5,249 nucleotides of DNA from JANMJD01 sp963828405. GTDB taxonomy: Bacteria > Actinomycetota > Acidimicrobiia > Acidimicrobiales > Ilumatobacteraceae. The first letter of the stretch is position 1, and every line of letters starts with the position of its first letter. Shown here in pieces: positions 1 to 4,860 of the stretch. The notes under the pieces were generated by a model. The model made no database searches. It saw only the letters and a list, made by a program, of their open reading frames with translations, and had not been told where the DNA came from. The translations under genes were made by a program, and so were the position numbers. Location of the stretch: the NCBI GenBank assembly GCA_963828405.1, contig CAWHEG010000011.1, positions 1 to 5,249 on the forward strand. The letters run 5' to 3'.

Positions 1-42
1 TTCACACCGTGGAGGTCGGGGGTTCGAGACCCTTATCGCCCA
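1..42 (+). tRNA. tRNA-Val (anticodon CAC), 3' half only
   Basis: The window opens inside the anticodon loop. Bases 1-7 (TTCACAC) form the loop with anticodon CAC at 3-5. Bases 8-12 are the 3' side of the anticodon stem and 13-17 (AGGTC) the variable loop. Bases 18-22 (GGGGG) pair with 30-34 (CCCTT, two G-U pairs) around the T-loop TTCGAGA. Bases 35-41 (ATCGCCC) are the 3' acceptor strand, complementary to the GGGCGAT start usual for actinobacterial tRNA-Val, and A42 is the discriminator. CCA does not follow directly (43-45 are CTA), so it would be added after transcription. The 5' half lies outside the window. The adjacent integrase suggests that this 3' end is the attachment site. Confidence 0.93.
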
Positions 43-48
43 CTACCA
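18..48. other. Probable attachment site (attL) in the tRNA-Val 3' end
   Basis: A tyrosine recombinase gene starts 138 bases after the tRNA, and such enzymes commonly use the T-arm and acceptor end of a tRNA as their core site. The core boundaries cannot be fixed, because no second copy of this tRNA segment was found in the window. The partner site would be at the far end of the element. Confidence 0.45.
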
Positions 49-50
49 AA

Positions 51-81
51 CCCTGCTCACAGCATGTGAGCGGGGGTTTTT
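51..81 (+). terminator. Rho-independent terminator of tRNA-Val
   Basis: The 10-base arm 51-60 (CCCTGCTCAC) pairs with 66-75 (GTGAGCGGGG), with one G-T pair, around the loop AGCAT. A T-run follows at 77-81. It lies nine bases past the tRNA end and would insulate the integrase from tRNA transcription. Confidence 0.88.
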
Positions 82-103
82 GTCGTTTTCCCGGTACGGG
101 CTG

Positions 104-132
104 TGTCACCCGCCGTGTCACCCATGTCACCC
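104..132 (+). repeat. Three direct repeats TGTCACCC, possible integrase arm sites
   Basis: TGTCACCC occurs at 104-111, 116-123 and 125-132, so the starts are 12 and 9 bases apart. The base before each copy is G, G and A. They lie between the tRNA terminator and the integrase start. Short direct repeats flanking the core are the usual form of arm-type binding sites for tyrosine recombinases, so that is the likeliest role (inference). They could also be regulator sites for the integrase promoter. Confidence 0.55.
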
Positions 133-170
133 GAAACACCCCCCTTGCACACCCTCGACCGCTGGGCGTG

Positions 171-186
171 TGTGCACCGATGCACA
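171..186. promoter_or_regulatory. Dyad over the integrase start codon
   Basis: TGTGCA (171-176), CCGA, TGCACA (181-186) is a perfect 6-bp inverted repeat with a 4-base centre. The integrase ATG (180-182) sits inside it. It could be a small operator or an mRNA hairpin that hides the start. The arms are short, so chance is possible. Confidence 0.3.
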
Positions 187-1262
187 TCCGCAAACGACCG
201 AACGGGAGCTGCCAGGCGATCGTCAAGGTCGCCGGCCGCCAGCACGTCGTCACCCGTCCAACCCGCCACGAGGCGCTCGCAGCCGGCCAACAGCTCGAGG
301 TGCGACTGCTCGGCGAGACCGGCGAGGTGTGGGCCACGACGCCGACGGTGCAGGCGATGTGCGCCGAGCGGGTCAGGGTCGGCGGGTGGTCCCCAACGCT
401 GACCGCCGAGTACGTCCGAGCAGTCGACAGGATCCCGGCCAAGCTCGCAGGGCTCCGCATCGAATCGGTCTCCGTCGTCGACGTCGAAGCCGCCTACCGG
501 GCGCTGCTGGCCGACGGTGTCGCCGCCCACGCCGTGCGCCGCATCCACGAGCTGCTCCGCTCGGCGTTCGCTGACGCCGTCCGGCTCGGCGCCGTGCCTC
601 GCTCACCGATGGAGCAGGTCCGCCAGCCCGCCAAACCTGACCGGGAGATCCGCCCACCGTCACCGGCCGAAGTGCGAGCCATCCTCGAAGCATCGACCGG
701 GCCACGCAAGGTGGCGTTGTCGATCGCGGCTCAAACCGGGATGCGGCGCGGCGAGATCGTGGCGCTCCGTTGGGACGACGTCGACCTCGACCTGCACAGG
801 ATCGCCGTCACCCACAGCCTCGCCTACACCCCGGCCGCCGGCGTCCACGAGCGGGCCACCAAGACCGGACGGCGCGGGCATCGCACGATCTCGATCGACG
901 CACCGCTCGCCGGGCTGCTGGCCGACCACCACCGCCAACAACTCGAAGTCGCCCTGCTCCACCGTCGCCCCCGCCCGGCGGCCGTCTTCACCGACGACCA
1001 CGTGACCCCCTGGCCACCGGACCGCCTCACCTACGAGTTCGGGCTGGCCCGTCAAGCAGCCGGCGTGACCGGCGTCCGACTGCACGACCTGCGCCACTAC
1101 GTCGCCACACAGCTGCTGTCGGCCGGGGTTTCGGTCCGGCTCGTGGCCGGGATGCTCGGGCACTCGTCGACCGCCACGACCGAGCGGGTCTACGGCTGGT
1201 GGATTCCCGGCGAGGACGCCGGCGCCGCCGACCTGATCGGCCGCACCACCCGCGACGCTTGA
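180..1262 (+). CDS. int: Tyrosine recombinase / phage-type integrase
   Basis: Site-specific recombinase expected to integrate and excise the element at the tRNA-Val 3' end. It has 360 residues, a usual integrase length. Residues 1-50 look like the arm-binding N-terminal domain, about 70-150 the helical core-binding domain, and 160-345 the catalytic domain. The catalytic set is complete: Arg189 (TGMRRGE), Lys228 (ATKTGRR), His302-x-x-Arg305 (HDLRH), His328 (LGHSS) and nucleophile Tyr338 (ERVYGW). The ATG at 180 is chosen because the open frame upstream runs back into the tRNA and its terminator, while the protein-like sequence begins MHIRKRP. No good Shine-Dalgarno is seen, and a perfect 6-bp dyad straddles the start codon. 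The gene reads away from the tRNA and ends 14 bases before the convergent lipoprotein gene. Confidence 0.95.
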   Translation: MHIRKRPNGSCQAIVKVAGRQHVVTRPTRHEALAAGQQLEVRLLGETGEVWATTPTVQAMCAERVRVGGWSPTLTAEYVRAVDRIPAKLAGLRIESVSVVDVEAAYRALLADGVAAHAVRRIHELLRSAFADAVRLGAVPRSPMEQVRQPAKPDREIRPPSPAEVRAILEASTGPRKVALSIAAQTGMRRGEIVALRWDDVDLDLHRIAVTHSLAYTPAAGVHERATKTGRRGHRTISIDAPLAGLLADHHRQQLEVALLHRRPRPAAVFTDDHVTPWPPDRLTYEFGLARQAAGVTGVRLHDLRHYVATQLLSAGVSVRLVAGMLGHSSTATTERVYGWWIPGEDAGAADLIGRTTRDA

Positions 1263-1276
1263 ATCCGGCCCGGGAC

Positions 1277-1871
1277 CTACTTGCAGACGATCGTGAGCCC
1301 GTCGTCGGGGTGGTAGGTCCACGTCGATCGACCGTTCGACGACTCGACCATTCCGTCGAGGCCCGGGTCTGCTCCATCCGAGCCACGTCGACGTCCTCGA
1401 TACACCCGGTCCGCTGATCCACGCTCCGAGAACCGCGCCGCCGGTGTCTGGGGCGTCGGGTGAAGGGTGAACACCTGCGCCGTCCCGAGGTCCTCGAACT
1501 CGACACCGCACTCGTCGAGAGGCGCGTCGCACGCTCGACCCAGTATGCCCGAGACGCTGATCCCGTCGATACCGGCGCCGCTGGTACAAACGTCTGAAAA
1601 AGCGACAGTGGTCCGGTCGCCATCGTTCGTCAGGGTCACCCAGGCAGCGTTGGGATTGGAGCATGTCCGCATTGACATACCCCTCGGCGACCATCTCGTC
1701 CACGCTCACCGCGGGCCGACCCTCTCCAACTTCGAACGCCGCAGCGGCAACACGGATGATCTTGAGATTGGCATCGCACCCATCGGGGGTCACAACCGTT
1801 TCCGGACCGCTGGCATCATTGCCGCACGATCCGATCACGAACGATCCGACCAGGATGTCACACCCACGCAA
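1277..1871 (-). pseudogene. Small lipoprotein with pilin-like segment, frame broken
   Basis: Two minus-strand frames join into one plausible secreted protein. The first runs from a TTG at 1869-1871, preceded by GGAG, or from an ATG at 1896-1898 in the same frame. From the TTG it reads MRGCD, a hydrophobic stretch ILVGSFVIG and a lipobox-like GSC with Cys16. A segment at about 32-66 (CDANLKIIRVAAAAF, then SVDEMVAEGYV) recalls the region after the N-terminal helix of type IV pilin-like proteins (from memory, inference). After Tyr65-Val66 this frame loses protein character. The frame offset by one base continues sensibly from about 1678 (CSNPNAAWVTLTNDG) to TAG at 1277-1279. The join needs a +1 shift between about 1710 and 1640, since the second frame has a TGA just upstream. 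If the 3' frame starts by itself at the ATG of 1671-1673 or 1676-1678, these would be two ORFs. The substrate or role is unknown. The gene is convergent with the integrase and may be cargo. Confidence 0.5.
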
Positions 1872-1873
1872 TA

Positions 1874-1896
1874 GGTTCTCCGCATGGGCGGAGACC
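1874..1896 (-). promoter_or_regulatory. Hairpin covering the ribosome-binding site of the lipoprotein gene
   Basis: On the minus strand TCTCCGC pairs perfectly with GCGGAGA around a 4-base loop (plus-strand 1877-1883 and 1888-1894). GG/CC extends the stem past a one-base bulge. The GCGGAGA arm contains the GGAG that would serve the TTG start at 1871, so the hairpin could mask translation initiation. No T-run follows, so it is a poor terminator for the upstream regulator gene. Confidence 0.4.
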
Positions 1897-1932
1897 ATAG
1901 ACCACAAGACGACGAGAACCCGGCCGACCGGA

Positions 1933-2313
1933 TCATGCGGTTGACCGCTGACTACGAGCGGAGTCGAGCGATGCTCGAATCGCTTCGAGCTGTTGCTCGG
2001 CATCCAGCCGGCCACCAACGAGCAGCGACTCGACGGCTTGCCGAAGTGCGTCAACTTCACGACGCAACTGCGCCATCTCGTCGGCTTGCCGGTTGACCGG
2101 TTGACCATCGGCGGCGTCAGGCCAATCGGCCGGCCAATCGAACGCCTTGGCGACTGCCGTCGCAATCATCGGCGTGAGGGATTGCCGATAGTCCTCGAAC
2201 TTACCCCAGTAGGTGTTGCTGATGGAACCCGCCGCCGCCGCGTCCCGAACACTCCACCCGCGCCGCAACCTCTCATGTCGGACACGGTCGGCAAGCTGAT
2301 CCACTTCGCACAC
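1933..2313 (-). CDS. XRE-type helix-turn-helix regulator with coiled-coil tail
   Basis: A predicted DNA-binding repressor of 126 residues. Residues 6-60 fit an XRE/Cro-like fold: LADRVRHERLRRGWSVRDAAAAG, where VRDAAAAG stands for helix 2, then SISNTYWGKFED and a final helix TPMIATAVAKAFDW. Residues 78-112 have leucine/valine heptad spacing (DEMAQLRREVDALRQAVESLL), suggesting a dimerising coiled coil. The GTG at 2311-2313 is the only start that keeps the whole first helix, and no strong Shine-Dalgarno precedes it. The gene diverges from the Cro-like gene at 2435, the standard layout of an immunity switch, and a 15-bp repeat lies only 8 bases upstream of its start. It is therefore likely autoregulated. 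The lipoprotein gene follows 61 bases downstream on the same strand. The HTH assignment is confident and the repressor role is inferred. Confidence 0.8.
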   Translation of the reverse strand: MCEVDQLADRVRHERLRRGWSVRDAAAAGSISNTYWGKFEDYRQSLTPMIATAVAKAFDWPADWPDAADGQPVNRQADEMAQLRREVDALRQAVESLLVGGRLDAEQQLEAIRASLDSARSQRSTA

Positions 2314-2320
2314 GCTGGCA

Positions 2321-2335
2321 TGTCAACGTTTGTCA
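2321..2335 (-). promoter_or_regulatory. Putative operator, left copy
   Basis: The minus strand reads TGACAAACGTTGACA. This matches the right copy at 2399-2413 at 14 of 15 bases, in the opposite orientation. It ends 8 bases upstream of the GTG start of the minus-strand regulator, where a bound repressor would block that gene's initiation region. Confidence 0.6.
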
Positions 2336-2397
2336 CGTCAAGAAACTACGTGCACAACCGGCCCGGCCCGCCTGTAGTTACAACTGCGTTGGCAGTG

Positions 2398-2426
2398 TTG
2401 ACACACGTTGACAAAGCTGCTATCGT
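2398..2426 (+). promoter_or_regulatory. Rightward promoter of the small-gene chain
   Basis: A consensus -35 TTGACA (2398-2403) and a -10 TATCGT (2421-2426) are separated by exactly 17 bases. Transcription would begin about 2432-2435, at or within two or three bases of the ATG at 2435. The mRNA should therefore be leaderless or nearly so, which is common in actinobacteria. A second TTGACA at 2408-2413 is too close to this -10 to work with it. Confidence 0.7.
2399..2413 (+). promoter_or_regulatory. Putative operator, right copy
   Basis: TGACACACGTTGACA overlaps the -35 box (2398-2403) and extends into the spacer of the rightward promoter, a classic repressor position. Internally it carries two TTGACA units ten bases apart. 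It mirrors the left copy at 2321-2335. Confidence 0.62.
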
Positions 2427-2434
2427 GCGGTCAC

Positions 2435-2656
2435 ATGATCTTGAATCGTGCGGCGTTGGCGGCCATCAGAGAGCGGACCGGGTACAGCCAGGCTCAGCTC
2501 GCCGCTCGGGCTGGTGTTGACCGAACGCTTGTGTTCCGCCTCGAGCGGGGCGACAGGAACGCCAGCCCGACGGTGATCCGCAAGTTGGCTGATGCGCTCG
2601 ATGTGCCGTTGCACGCACTGCTCGGCACCGTCGAAGAAGTCGACGTGGTGGCGTGA
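2435..2656 (+). CDS. Small Cro/XRE-family helix-turn-helix regulator
   Basis: A 73-residue protein that is almost entirely an XRE/Cro DNA-binding domain. The HTH lies at about residues 18-39 (SQAQLAARAGVDRTLVFRLERG), followed by the family's usual last helices (SPTVIRKLADALDVPLHALL). It is probably the second half of a switch with the divergent regulator at 1933-2313. The ATG at 2435 is preferred over an in-frame TTG at 2408, because that TTG is part of the promoter region and the expected transcript starts near 2433. As first gene of the chain it is the only one with its own visible promoter. Its stop overlaps the next start in GTGATG (2653-2658). Whether it represses or activates cannot be read from sequence. 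Confidence 0.88.
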   Translation: MILNRAALAAIRERTGYSQAQLAARAGVDRTLVFRLERGDRNASPTVIRKLADALDVPLHALLGTVEEVDVVA

Positions 2657-2904
2657 TGGGCGCCCCGGTGTTGCGTCCCCCGGTGAACGGGCCGGTGTTG
2701 GATGCTGGTCATGTCGCTGATCTGCTCGGGATGCCGAAGGCTGAGGTGTTCCGCAAGGTGCGGGCGGGGGAGTTGCCGGCGCCGATGCCGTGCACGGCGG
2801 CTCGTCATCCTCGTGTGTGGCGCTGGTCGCGTCGTCTGATTCGTCTCGTCGCCGATGGCCGTTGGCAGCCCGGTGACGGTCCGGTGTTGGACGGTGCGGC
2901 ATGA
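2656..2904 (+). CDS. AlpA/excisionase-like winged-helix DNA-binding protein
   Basis: An 82-residue protein. Residues 13-36 (PVLDAGHVADLLGMPKAEVF, then RKVRAGELP) match the short helix-turn-helix of AlpA, Xis and MerR-like HTH_17 proteins. These end in a wing, here HPRVWRWSRR at 51-60. Members of this family act as recombination directionality factors with a tyrosine integrase, or as transcriptional activators (P4-type AlpA). Its place after the switch regulator on an integrase-bearing element fits either role. The ATG at 2656 gives a TGATG junction with the upstream gene; a GTG at 2653, one codon earlier, would give a GTGA junction. Its own stop overlaps the next ATG at 2901-2904. Confidence 0.78.
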   Translation: MGAPVLRPPVNGPVLDAGHVADLLGMPKAEVFRKVRAGELPAPMPCTAARHPRVWRWSRRLIRLVADGRWQPGDGPVLDGAA

Positions 2905-2999
2905 GCGCTCTGTCGATCGTGAACTGGCGGCGGGTGGCGAACATCGTCGTCGCCTGGTCGTTGCCGGTCGTGTGTGTGGTGCTGGCGGTTCGGCCGTGA
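2901..2999 (+). CDS. 32-residue single-span membrane peptide
   Basis: A short frame easily missed: MSALSIVNWRRVAN, then a hydrophobic stretch of about 16 residues (IVVAWSLPVVCVVLAV), ending RP. The two arginines ahead of the hydrophobic part predict a cytoplasmic N-terminus. Its ATG overlaps the stop of the AlpA-like gene in ATGA (2901-2904), and its stop overlaps the next GTG in GTGA (2996-2999). Without it the chain would have its only gap, so the context supports it strongly. The function is unknown. Similar tiny membrane peptides in mobile elements can be regulators, exclusion factors or holin-like, but nothing here picks among them. Confidence 0.68.
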   Translation: MSALSIVNWRRVANIVVAWSLPVVCVVLAVRP

Positions 3000-3379
3000 G
3001 CGCCGCTGTGTACGTGGGTGCGGCGGCTGCGGAGTTGCGTCTCGCCAACCACGAGATCATCGATCACGGTGCAGATCCACAGGACTTGTACGCGGTGATG
3101 GGGTCGGTGTCGGAGCTGGTTCGCACGCTCGGCGATCTGCTCGGCCGGGTGCATCGTCAGTCGACCGAAGGTTGGTTCGACGATCGGTCACGTGACTGCA
3201 TCACCGGCGTCGAAGGGCATTACGACGTGGTCACCACATTGGCGATGGTGAAGATTGCGCTCGAGCCTTCGCTCGCCAGCCTGTTCGGGTCGGTCCACCT
3301 CGGTGTCGATCGGGCGTGGCAGGAGATCTCGCATCTCGGCAAGCACGTCATCGACGACGACGTTGAGGTCGGGCCGTGA
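2996..3379 (+). CDS. 127-residue helical protein, unknown function
   Basis: The start is the GTG at 2996, which overlaps the previous stop as GTGA. The open frame continues upstream but only as a shadow of the preceding genes. The product looks all-helical: AAAAELRLANHEII, then LYAVMGSVSELVRTLGDLLG at 31-50, then LAMVKIALEPSLASLFGSV at 82-100 and VDRAWQEISHLGKHV near the end. The composition is mildly acidic with an acidic C-terminus (DDDVEVGP), and there is no signal peptide or membrane span. From memory, its layout of amphipathic helices resembles small hypothetical proteins found on actinobacterial plasmids and ICEs, but I do not recognise a named family. Confidence 0.82.
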   Translation: MSAAVYVGAAAAELRLANHEIIDHGADPQDLYAVMGSVSELVRTLGDLLGRVHRQSTEGWFDDRSRDCITGVEGHYDVVTTLAMVKIALEPSLASLFGSVHLGVDRAWQEISHLGKHVIDDDVEVGP

Positions 3380-3699
3380 GCGGGATCCGGTTGGAGCGTC
3401 GTCCTGGTCGTCGGGCTCGCCGTGATGCGCAGCGTGTGACAGCGGTCGTGTTGCGTCCGGGGCCGGTGTCGCACAGGTCGAGGGACGGCACGGTCGAGCT
3501 GATGCTGTCGCAACGGATCGGTCCTGACGTGGTGGAGTGGGTCGTTCGTGCGATGGCCGCCGCTGACCTGTCCCCGGACGTGGTGGTCGCCGCGACGATC
3601 GGCGCCGCCGACATCACGTTCGAGACCGTTACCAGTGATCCGACGACTCGGCGGCCACGGTTCGCCACGGTGACAGTCCCGACGGGTGGTGGGTCGTGA
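3376..3699 (+). CDS. 107-residue protein, unknown function
   Basis: Family not recognised. The GTG at 3376 overlaps the previous stop as GTGA, and the stop overlaps the next GTG at 3696. The first 20 residues are very basic (LERRPGRRARRDAQR), which could bind nucleic acid or a partner. The rest reads as a compact alternation of strands and a helix: VTAVVLRPG, TVELMLSQRI, then DVVEWVVRAMAAADL, then VVVAATIGAADITFETVT and RFATVTVPTGGG. No membrane span or metal motif is seen. Coding is supported by both overlap junctions and by a protein-like hydrophobic pattern. Confidence 0.78.
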   Translation: MSGIRLERRPGRRARRDAQRVTAVVLRPGPVSHRSRDGTVELMLSQRIGPDVVEWVVRAMAAADLSPDVVVAATIGAADITFETVTSDPTTRRPRFATVTVPTGGGS

Positions 3700-3959
3700 A
3701 CGATCAGGATCGTTTCGACATCGTCGAGCTCGCTCACCTGGTTGTGATCGACGAGGTGCAGAACCACACCACCGCAACCCTGCCCGACGCCGATGCGATG
3801 TTCGAGCTTGACGGGGTGTCGTGGTGCGTCGCGCATAACGACGTGTGGTACGAGGGCGACACGGATTGCGTCGACGTTCGCCGCAACCAGTCAGGCGGCG
3901 AGTGCTCCGAAGCGCCGCTGTTCATCCCGGCTGACCGTGCGTTGGAAGGTGACCTGTGA
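3696..3959 (+). CDS. 87-residue acidic protein, unknown function
   Basis: Family not recognised. It starts at GTG 3696 (GTGA overlap) and ends at TGA 3957-3959, itself overlapped by the next GTG. It is strongly acidic (many Asp/Glu, e.g. MNDQDRFDIVE, DADAMFELDG, YEGDTD). Three cysteines lie at 44, 58 and 70 with aromatic residues around them (VSWCVAHNDVWYEGD). The acidity contrasts with the basic N-terminus of the gene just before it. A pairwise interaction is possible but untested. No signal peptide or membrane span is visible. Confidence 0.75.
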   Translation: MNDQDRFDIVELAHLVVIDEVQNHTTATLPDADAMFELDGVSWCVAHNDVWYEGDTDCVDVRRNQSGGECSEAPLFIPADRALEGDL

Positions 3960-4177
3960 ACGGTCACGCTCAAGATGTCGTGTCGGTGGGCGCCGTTTCC
4001 GTCCGCCCGCTGGCGGCGCCTGCCGGCACGATGGTTCGCCCGTTCTACCCTGCGCCCGGGTACTCCCAGTCGGGGCGCGATCTGCTGCGTCGGGTCCGGT
4101 GGGCGATGCTCGCCGGTGCACTCGCCTGGTCGGGGATCACCCTCGGCGTGGTGGCGTTTCTGCGGGTGGCCGGCTGA
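3956..4177 (+). CDS. 73-residue single-span membrane protein
   Basis: The GTG at 3956 overlaps the previous stop as GTGA. About 48 mostly polar, proline-containing residues (e.g. VRPFYPAPGYSQSG) are followed by a basic patch RDLLRRVR at 41-48. One transmembrane segment follows at about 49-68 (WAMLAGALAWSGITLGVVAF), with a short tail. The positive patch before the span predicts a cytoplasmic N-terminus, so this would be a tail-anchored inner-membrane protein. The stop forms TGATG with the next gene. No family recognised. Confidence 0.76.
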   Translation: MNGHAQDVVSVGAVSVRPLAAPAGTMVRPFYPAPGYSQSGRDLLRRVRWAMLAGALAWSGITLGVVAFLRVAG

Positions 4178-4379
4178 TGGCCGCCGATCGTGTCCCCCAG
4201 GCCGGTGAGGTGTGGCGGTTCCGTCACCGTCCGACCGGGCAGGGCCATGTCGTGATCGACGGGGGGTACGGCGACGATGTCGTGTACCGGTACGCCACCG
4301 GTGGTGAGACGGCCGTCCGTTGGTCGAGTTCCTCCGTGACTACGTGTTCGCAGCCGAGTCGGTGGATGTGCTGGCGTGA
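4177..4379 (+). pseudogene. Small soluble protein of about 67 residues with a one-base frame break
   Basis: The ATG at 4177 (TGATG junction) opens MAADRVPQAGEVWRFRHRPTG, then VVIDGGYGDDVVYRYATGG and ETAVRW. The frame then turns into implausible Ser/Arg-rich sequence. The frame that reads one base back at the Trp codon (about 4320-4322) gives VEFLRDYVFAAESVDVLA and stops at TGA 4377-4379. That stop overlaps the next gene's GTG exactly as at other junctions in the chain. The joined product resembles, from memory, small beta-rich phage proteins with a GEVWR...VVYRY...EFL pattern. One missing base, probably a G after TGG, explains everything. Without a shift, translation would run through the next gene in the wrong frame to about 4464. 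It may be a sequencing error, real loss, or less likely recoding, since no standard slippery heptamer is seen. Confidence 0.62.
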
Positions 4380-4588
4380 ATCGCTACTTCCCCGTCGTCG
4401 TCGACGTCCTCGACCGCCACGTCGGCACCGCCACCCGCCACGAGTTGATGCTCCTGTGTGGTGACCAGCCGGCCGTGCTGATCGATTCGTTCTCGGATGA
4501 GACCGCAGCCCGAGCAGCGATGGTCGAACTTGAGGACGCTCTGGCCCGATCGTGGGATGCCGACCTCGTCGCGAACGGGGACCTGTGA
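4376..4588 (+). CDS. 70-residue protein, unknown function
   Basis: The GTG at 4376 overlaps the TGA at 4377-4379 as GTGA. The stop overlaps the next start within GTGATG (4585-4590). The sequence alternates strand-like and helical parts: YFPVVVDVLDRH, then TRHELMLLCGDQPAVLIDSF, and a C-terminal helix TAARAAMVELEDALARSW with an acidic end. It is likely a small cytosolic alpha/beta protein. No family, metal site or membrane span is recognised. Confidence 0.76.
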   Translation: MNRYFPVVVDVLDRHVGTATRHELMLLCGDQPAVLIDSFSDETAARAAMVELEDALARSWDADLVANGDL

Positions 4589-4860
4589 TGGCCGGGATGT
4601 GGCTTCGCCGTCGCCGCCCAGGCGTGATGCACCTCGCCCCGATCCACGAGCGGTGGGCGGAGCGGCGGTTCGACGGTGACGTGTACGAGTGGCGGACGGA
4701 GTGCGGCGAACGGATCCTGATGCACGCCGCCGACGATCAAGATCGCCGCGGCACCGCAGCCAAGCTGGCGTGCCCAGCGTGCAAGCGCTGCATCCGATCG
4801 GTGCGCCGCCGCATCGCCTACCTGACCGCTGTTCTCGCCGAGATCGGTGAGACGCCGTGA
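4588..4860 (+). CDS. 90-residue Cys-rich protein, putative zinc-binding
   Basis: The ATG at 4588 is used (TGATG junction); a GTG at 4585 is one codon earlier. The N-terminus is basic (LRRRRPG). Cysteines fall at 39 (RTECGE), 62, 65 and 68 (CPACKRC), and His46 follows the first. The pattern C-x22-C-x2-C-x2-C could bind one zinc ion. From memory it resembles a motif seen in small actinobacterial and actinophage proteins, where TxCG is followed at some distance by a CxxC-type knuckle. The C-terminal helix is basic (IRSVRRRIAYL). Nucleic-acid binding or a structural zinc site is likely, but no substrate can be named. The stop overlaps the next GTG as GTGA (4857-4860). Confidence 0.78.
   Translation: MAGMWLRRRRPGVMHLAPIHERWAERRFDGDVYEWRTECGERILMHAADDQDRRGTAAKLACPACKRCIRSVRRRIAYLTAVLAEIGETP

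Noticed and set aside
9..179. N-terminal extension of the integrase
   Set aside because: The frame starts inside the tRNA and reads through its terminator and the repeat array; known integrases do not need it.
1884..2096. 70-codon plus-strand frame with helical-looking sequence
   Set aside because: It lies antisense to the coiled-coil part of the minus-strand regulator. High-GC antisense frames often mimic helices, and it has no start signal or supporting context.
660..2165. Long minus-strand open frame of about 500 codons
   Set aside because: It runs opposite the well-supported integrase and then through other genes. Only its part near 1679-1871 looks like protein, and that is annotated as the first half of the lipoprotein gene.
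2344..2379. AACTAC...GTAGTT inverted repeat in the regulator intergenic region
   Set aside because: Only six bases per arm with a 24-base centre; not distinguishable from chance.
2314..2400. Leftward promoter for the minus-strand regulator
   Set aside because: TTGACG and TTGTGC were tried as -35 boxes, but no acceptable -10 at 16-18 bases was found. The promoter is probably here but cannot be placed.
2855..2995. N-terminal extension of the 127-residue protein
   Set aside because: It overlaps the AlpA-like gene and the 32-residue peptide out of frame. The GTG at 2996 matches the junction rule of the chain.
4380..4464. Arg/Pro-rich tail of the unshifted 4177 frame
   Set aside because: It is a shadow of the 70-residue gene starting at 4376; the shifted frame explains the true end.
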